Source of the DNA: Microbacterium paraoxydans
GTDB lineage: Bacteria; Actinomycetota; Actinomycetes; Actinomycetales; Microbacteriaceae
DNA length: 64,000 bases
Assembly: GCF_020524545.1 (NCBI RefSeq)
Contig: NZ_JAIVLG010000002.1
Coordinates: 124,001-188,000 of the forward strand
Direction: 5' to 3'
Part shown: one piece after another, positions 63,501 to 64,000 of the stretch
Layout: each line of letters starts with the position of its first letter
Numbering within the stretch: the first letter of the stretch is position 1
The notes under the pieces: model-generated
Database searches by the model: none
What the model saw: the letters and a program-made list of their open reading frames with translations, nothing else
Told to the model about the DNA's origin: nothing
Made by a program: the position numbers and the translations under genes

Positions 63501-64000
63501 CGGGTGGTTCGGCATCGGCGGATGACATCACGCAGGGTCTTCCGCGTGTGCAGGAGCTCTTCGAGGCGCGTACCCCCAAGGGTGCGTCGCCGATCGCCGA
63601 GGCCGATGGTCGCATCACGATCGACGAGACCGACAAGGGCAAGAAGGTCATCCTCACGCCCGACAGCGGCGACGAGCCGGTCGTCTACCCGGTGCTGAAG
63701 CGCGCGACGCTTCTCGTCGAGGATGGCCAGCACGTCACGGTCGGTCAGCCCCTGCAGGTCGGCACGCTCGACCCCAAGGAGATCATGCGTGTCATGGGTG
63801 CTCGCGAGGTGCAGCGTTACCTCGTCGGCGGCGTCCAGGGCGTGTACCGCTCGCAGGGTGTGCCGATCCACGACAAGCACATCGAGGTCATCGTCCGTCA
63901 GATGCTCCGCAAGGTCACCGTCGTCGATCACGCCGACACGACTCTGCTCCCGGGCGAGATGGTTGACCTCAAGCGCTACCAGTCGATCAACCGCGAGGCT
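60503..64000 (+). CDS. rpoC: DNA-directed RNA polymerase subunit beta' (3' end beyond window)
   Basis: The frame is open from a GTG at 60503 to the right edge: 1166 codons, probably about nine tenths of the gene. It has the N-terminal zinc site [21 protein letters not shown], the catalytic magnesium motif [12 protein letters not shown], the bridge-helix region and the second zinc site (DCGTSKG, then [13 protein letters not shown]). CAGGAG lies upstream of the start. The gene is intact as far as visible. Confidence 0.97.
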   Translation, partial: MLESTTFDELRIGLATADNIRAWSYGEVKKPETINYRTLKPEKDGLFGEQIFGPSRDWECACGKYKRVRFKGIVCERCGVEVTKSSVRRERMGHIELAAPVTHIWYFKGVPSRLGYLLDMAPKDLEKVIYFAAYMVISVDEEARHRDLGTQENNIRLELKTLGDRRDAKIAERLAKLEEELAALEAEGAKADAKKKVKDAAEKEMSLIRKGADDAILKLERVWEDFRTLEVGALRPEDDVFHELQDRFGQYFEAYMGAESIQRRLASFDLQAEAENLRLQISEGKGQRKIRAIKRLKVVSSFLETGMSPASMVLDVVPVIPPELRPMVQLDGGRFATSDLNDLYRRVINRNNRLRRLIDLGAPEIIVNNEKRMLQEAVDALFDNGRRGRPVTGTGNRALKSLSDMLKGKQGRFRQNLLGKRVDYSGRSVIIVGPQLKLHQCGLPKQMALELFKPFVIKRLIDLGHSQNIKAAKRAVERTRPEVWDVLEEIIRERPVLLNRAPTLHRLGIQAFEPQLVEGKAIQLHPLVCAAFNADFDGDQMAVHLPLSVEAQAEARVLMLASNNILKPSDGRPVTLPSQDMIIGLHHLTTVREGADGEGRAFGSVGEAILAKDEGTLDLQAKIRIRIPGLTFLEGEAPEGYERHGLVDASLGQAIFNDTLPKGYPFVREQADKNKLSQIVNKLAEEYPKVETAASLDRIKDAGFYWATRSGVTVALSDILTPPSKGEIVAGYEKQAAKVQSQYEKGLTTDAERRQELIKIWTEATDEVQAAMRANFPENNTINRMVSSGARGNWLQIRNIAGMRGLVNNPKGEIIPRPIISSYREGLSVAEYFIATHGTRKGLADTALRTADSGYLTRRLVDVSQDVIIREEDCGTSKGLELPIAAPNSQGELVRDANVENSVFARTLASDVVSESGEVLAAAGDDVGDVLIDKLVGLGVESIKVRSVLTCDSAVGVCAQCYGRSLATGKTVDIGEAVGIIAAQSIGEPGTQLTMRTFHTGGSASADDITQGLPRVQELFEARTPKGASPIAEADGRITIDETDKGKKVILTPDSGDEPVVYPVLKRATLLVEDGQHVTVGQPLQVGTLDPKEIMRVMGAREVQRYLVGGVQGVYRSQGVPIHDKHIEVIVRQMLRKVTVVDHADTTLLPGEMVDLKRYQSINREA

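Noticed and set aside
60500..63931. 1143-codon open frame on the minus strand opposite rpoC
   Set aside because: Same cause as opposite rpoB; no start signal, no domain, and codon bias follows rpoC.

Overview
The window is GC-rich actinobacterial chromosome, most consistent with the family Microbacteriaceae and probably a Microbacterium-like organism. The evidence is the protein sequences (RpoB, RpoC, AspRS, Men enzymes, ResB/CcsB), the strong G/C bias at third codon positions, many GTG and a few TTG starts, and about a dozen genes that look leaderless (a TANNNT -10 box 6-7 nt before the start codon and no Shine-Dalgarno). No rRNA, tRNA, insertion sequence, prophage or CRISPR array was found. 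Two genes are cut by the window edges: an ABC permease at the left and rpoC at the right.

Layout. 1-4.4 kb: ABC exporter pair, TrkH/TrkA potassium uptake, ArsR regulator. 4.8-6.2 kb: excisionase-type HTH protein, the 32-residue ribosomal protein bS22, rhodanese, glutaredoxin-like and Dabb proteins. 6.3-9.3 kb: a small secreted orphan and a complete amino-acid ABC importer. 9.5-13.7 kb (minus): DUF1508 protein and a four-gene ABC importer with a family 1 binding protein. 13.8-17.1 kb: acetyltransferase, TSUP permease, aspS. 17.3-24.0 kb: histidine phosphatase and the cytochrome c maturation set tlpA-ccdA-resB-ccsB, interrupted by a divergent flavoprotein/MerR pair. 24.4-30.0 kb: YhgE/Pip and MMPL transporters with a divergent TetR regulator and two operator palindromes. 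30.1-35.6 kb: menaquinone genes menC, menB and menE around a PadR/membrane-protein pair, then a methyltransferase. 35.6-39.8 kb: two-component system and an ABC/FtsX transporter. 39.8-44.3 kb: phosphosulfolactate phosphatase family, DUF3054, SprT-like, TPR, spermidine-synthase-like and LytR-CpsA-Psr proteins. 44.4-56.5 kb: a sugar ABC importer with a cytoplasmic NagZ-like hydrolase, RpiR regulator and PfkB kinase, next to an oligopeptide ABC importer; together this looks like a scavenging island, possibly for peptidoglycan fragments. 56.9-64 kb: rpoB-rpoC.

The most unusual DNA-level signal is a set of long palindromes. Every convergent gene junction with more than about 70 bp of room carries one (9.4, 15.3, 18.3, 24.1-24.3 and 30.1 kb). 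One element, with identical 22-bp arms and a 15-nt loop of different sequence, occurs twice (30.05 and 56.54 kb). Other points of note are an MMPL transporter fused to a degenerate ABC-ATPase-like domain, a textbook MerR promoter with a 19-bp spacer, and an Asn in RpoB at the site of the rifampicin-contacting His526 (E. coli numbering).
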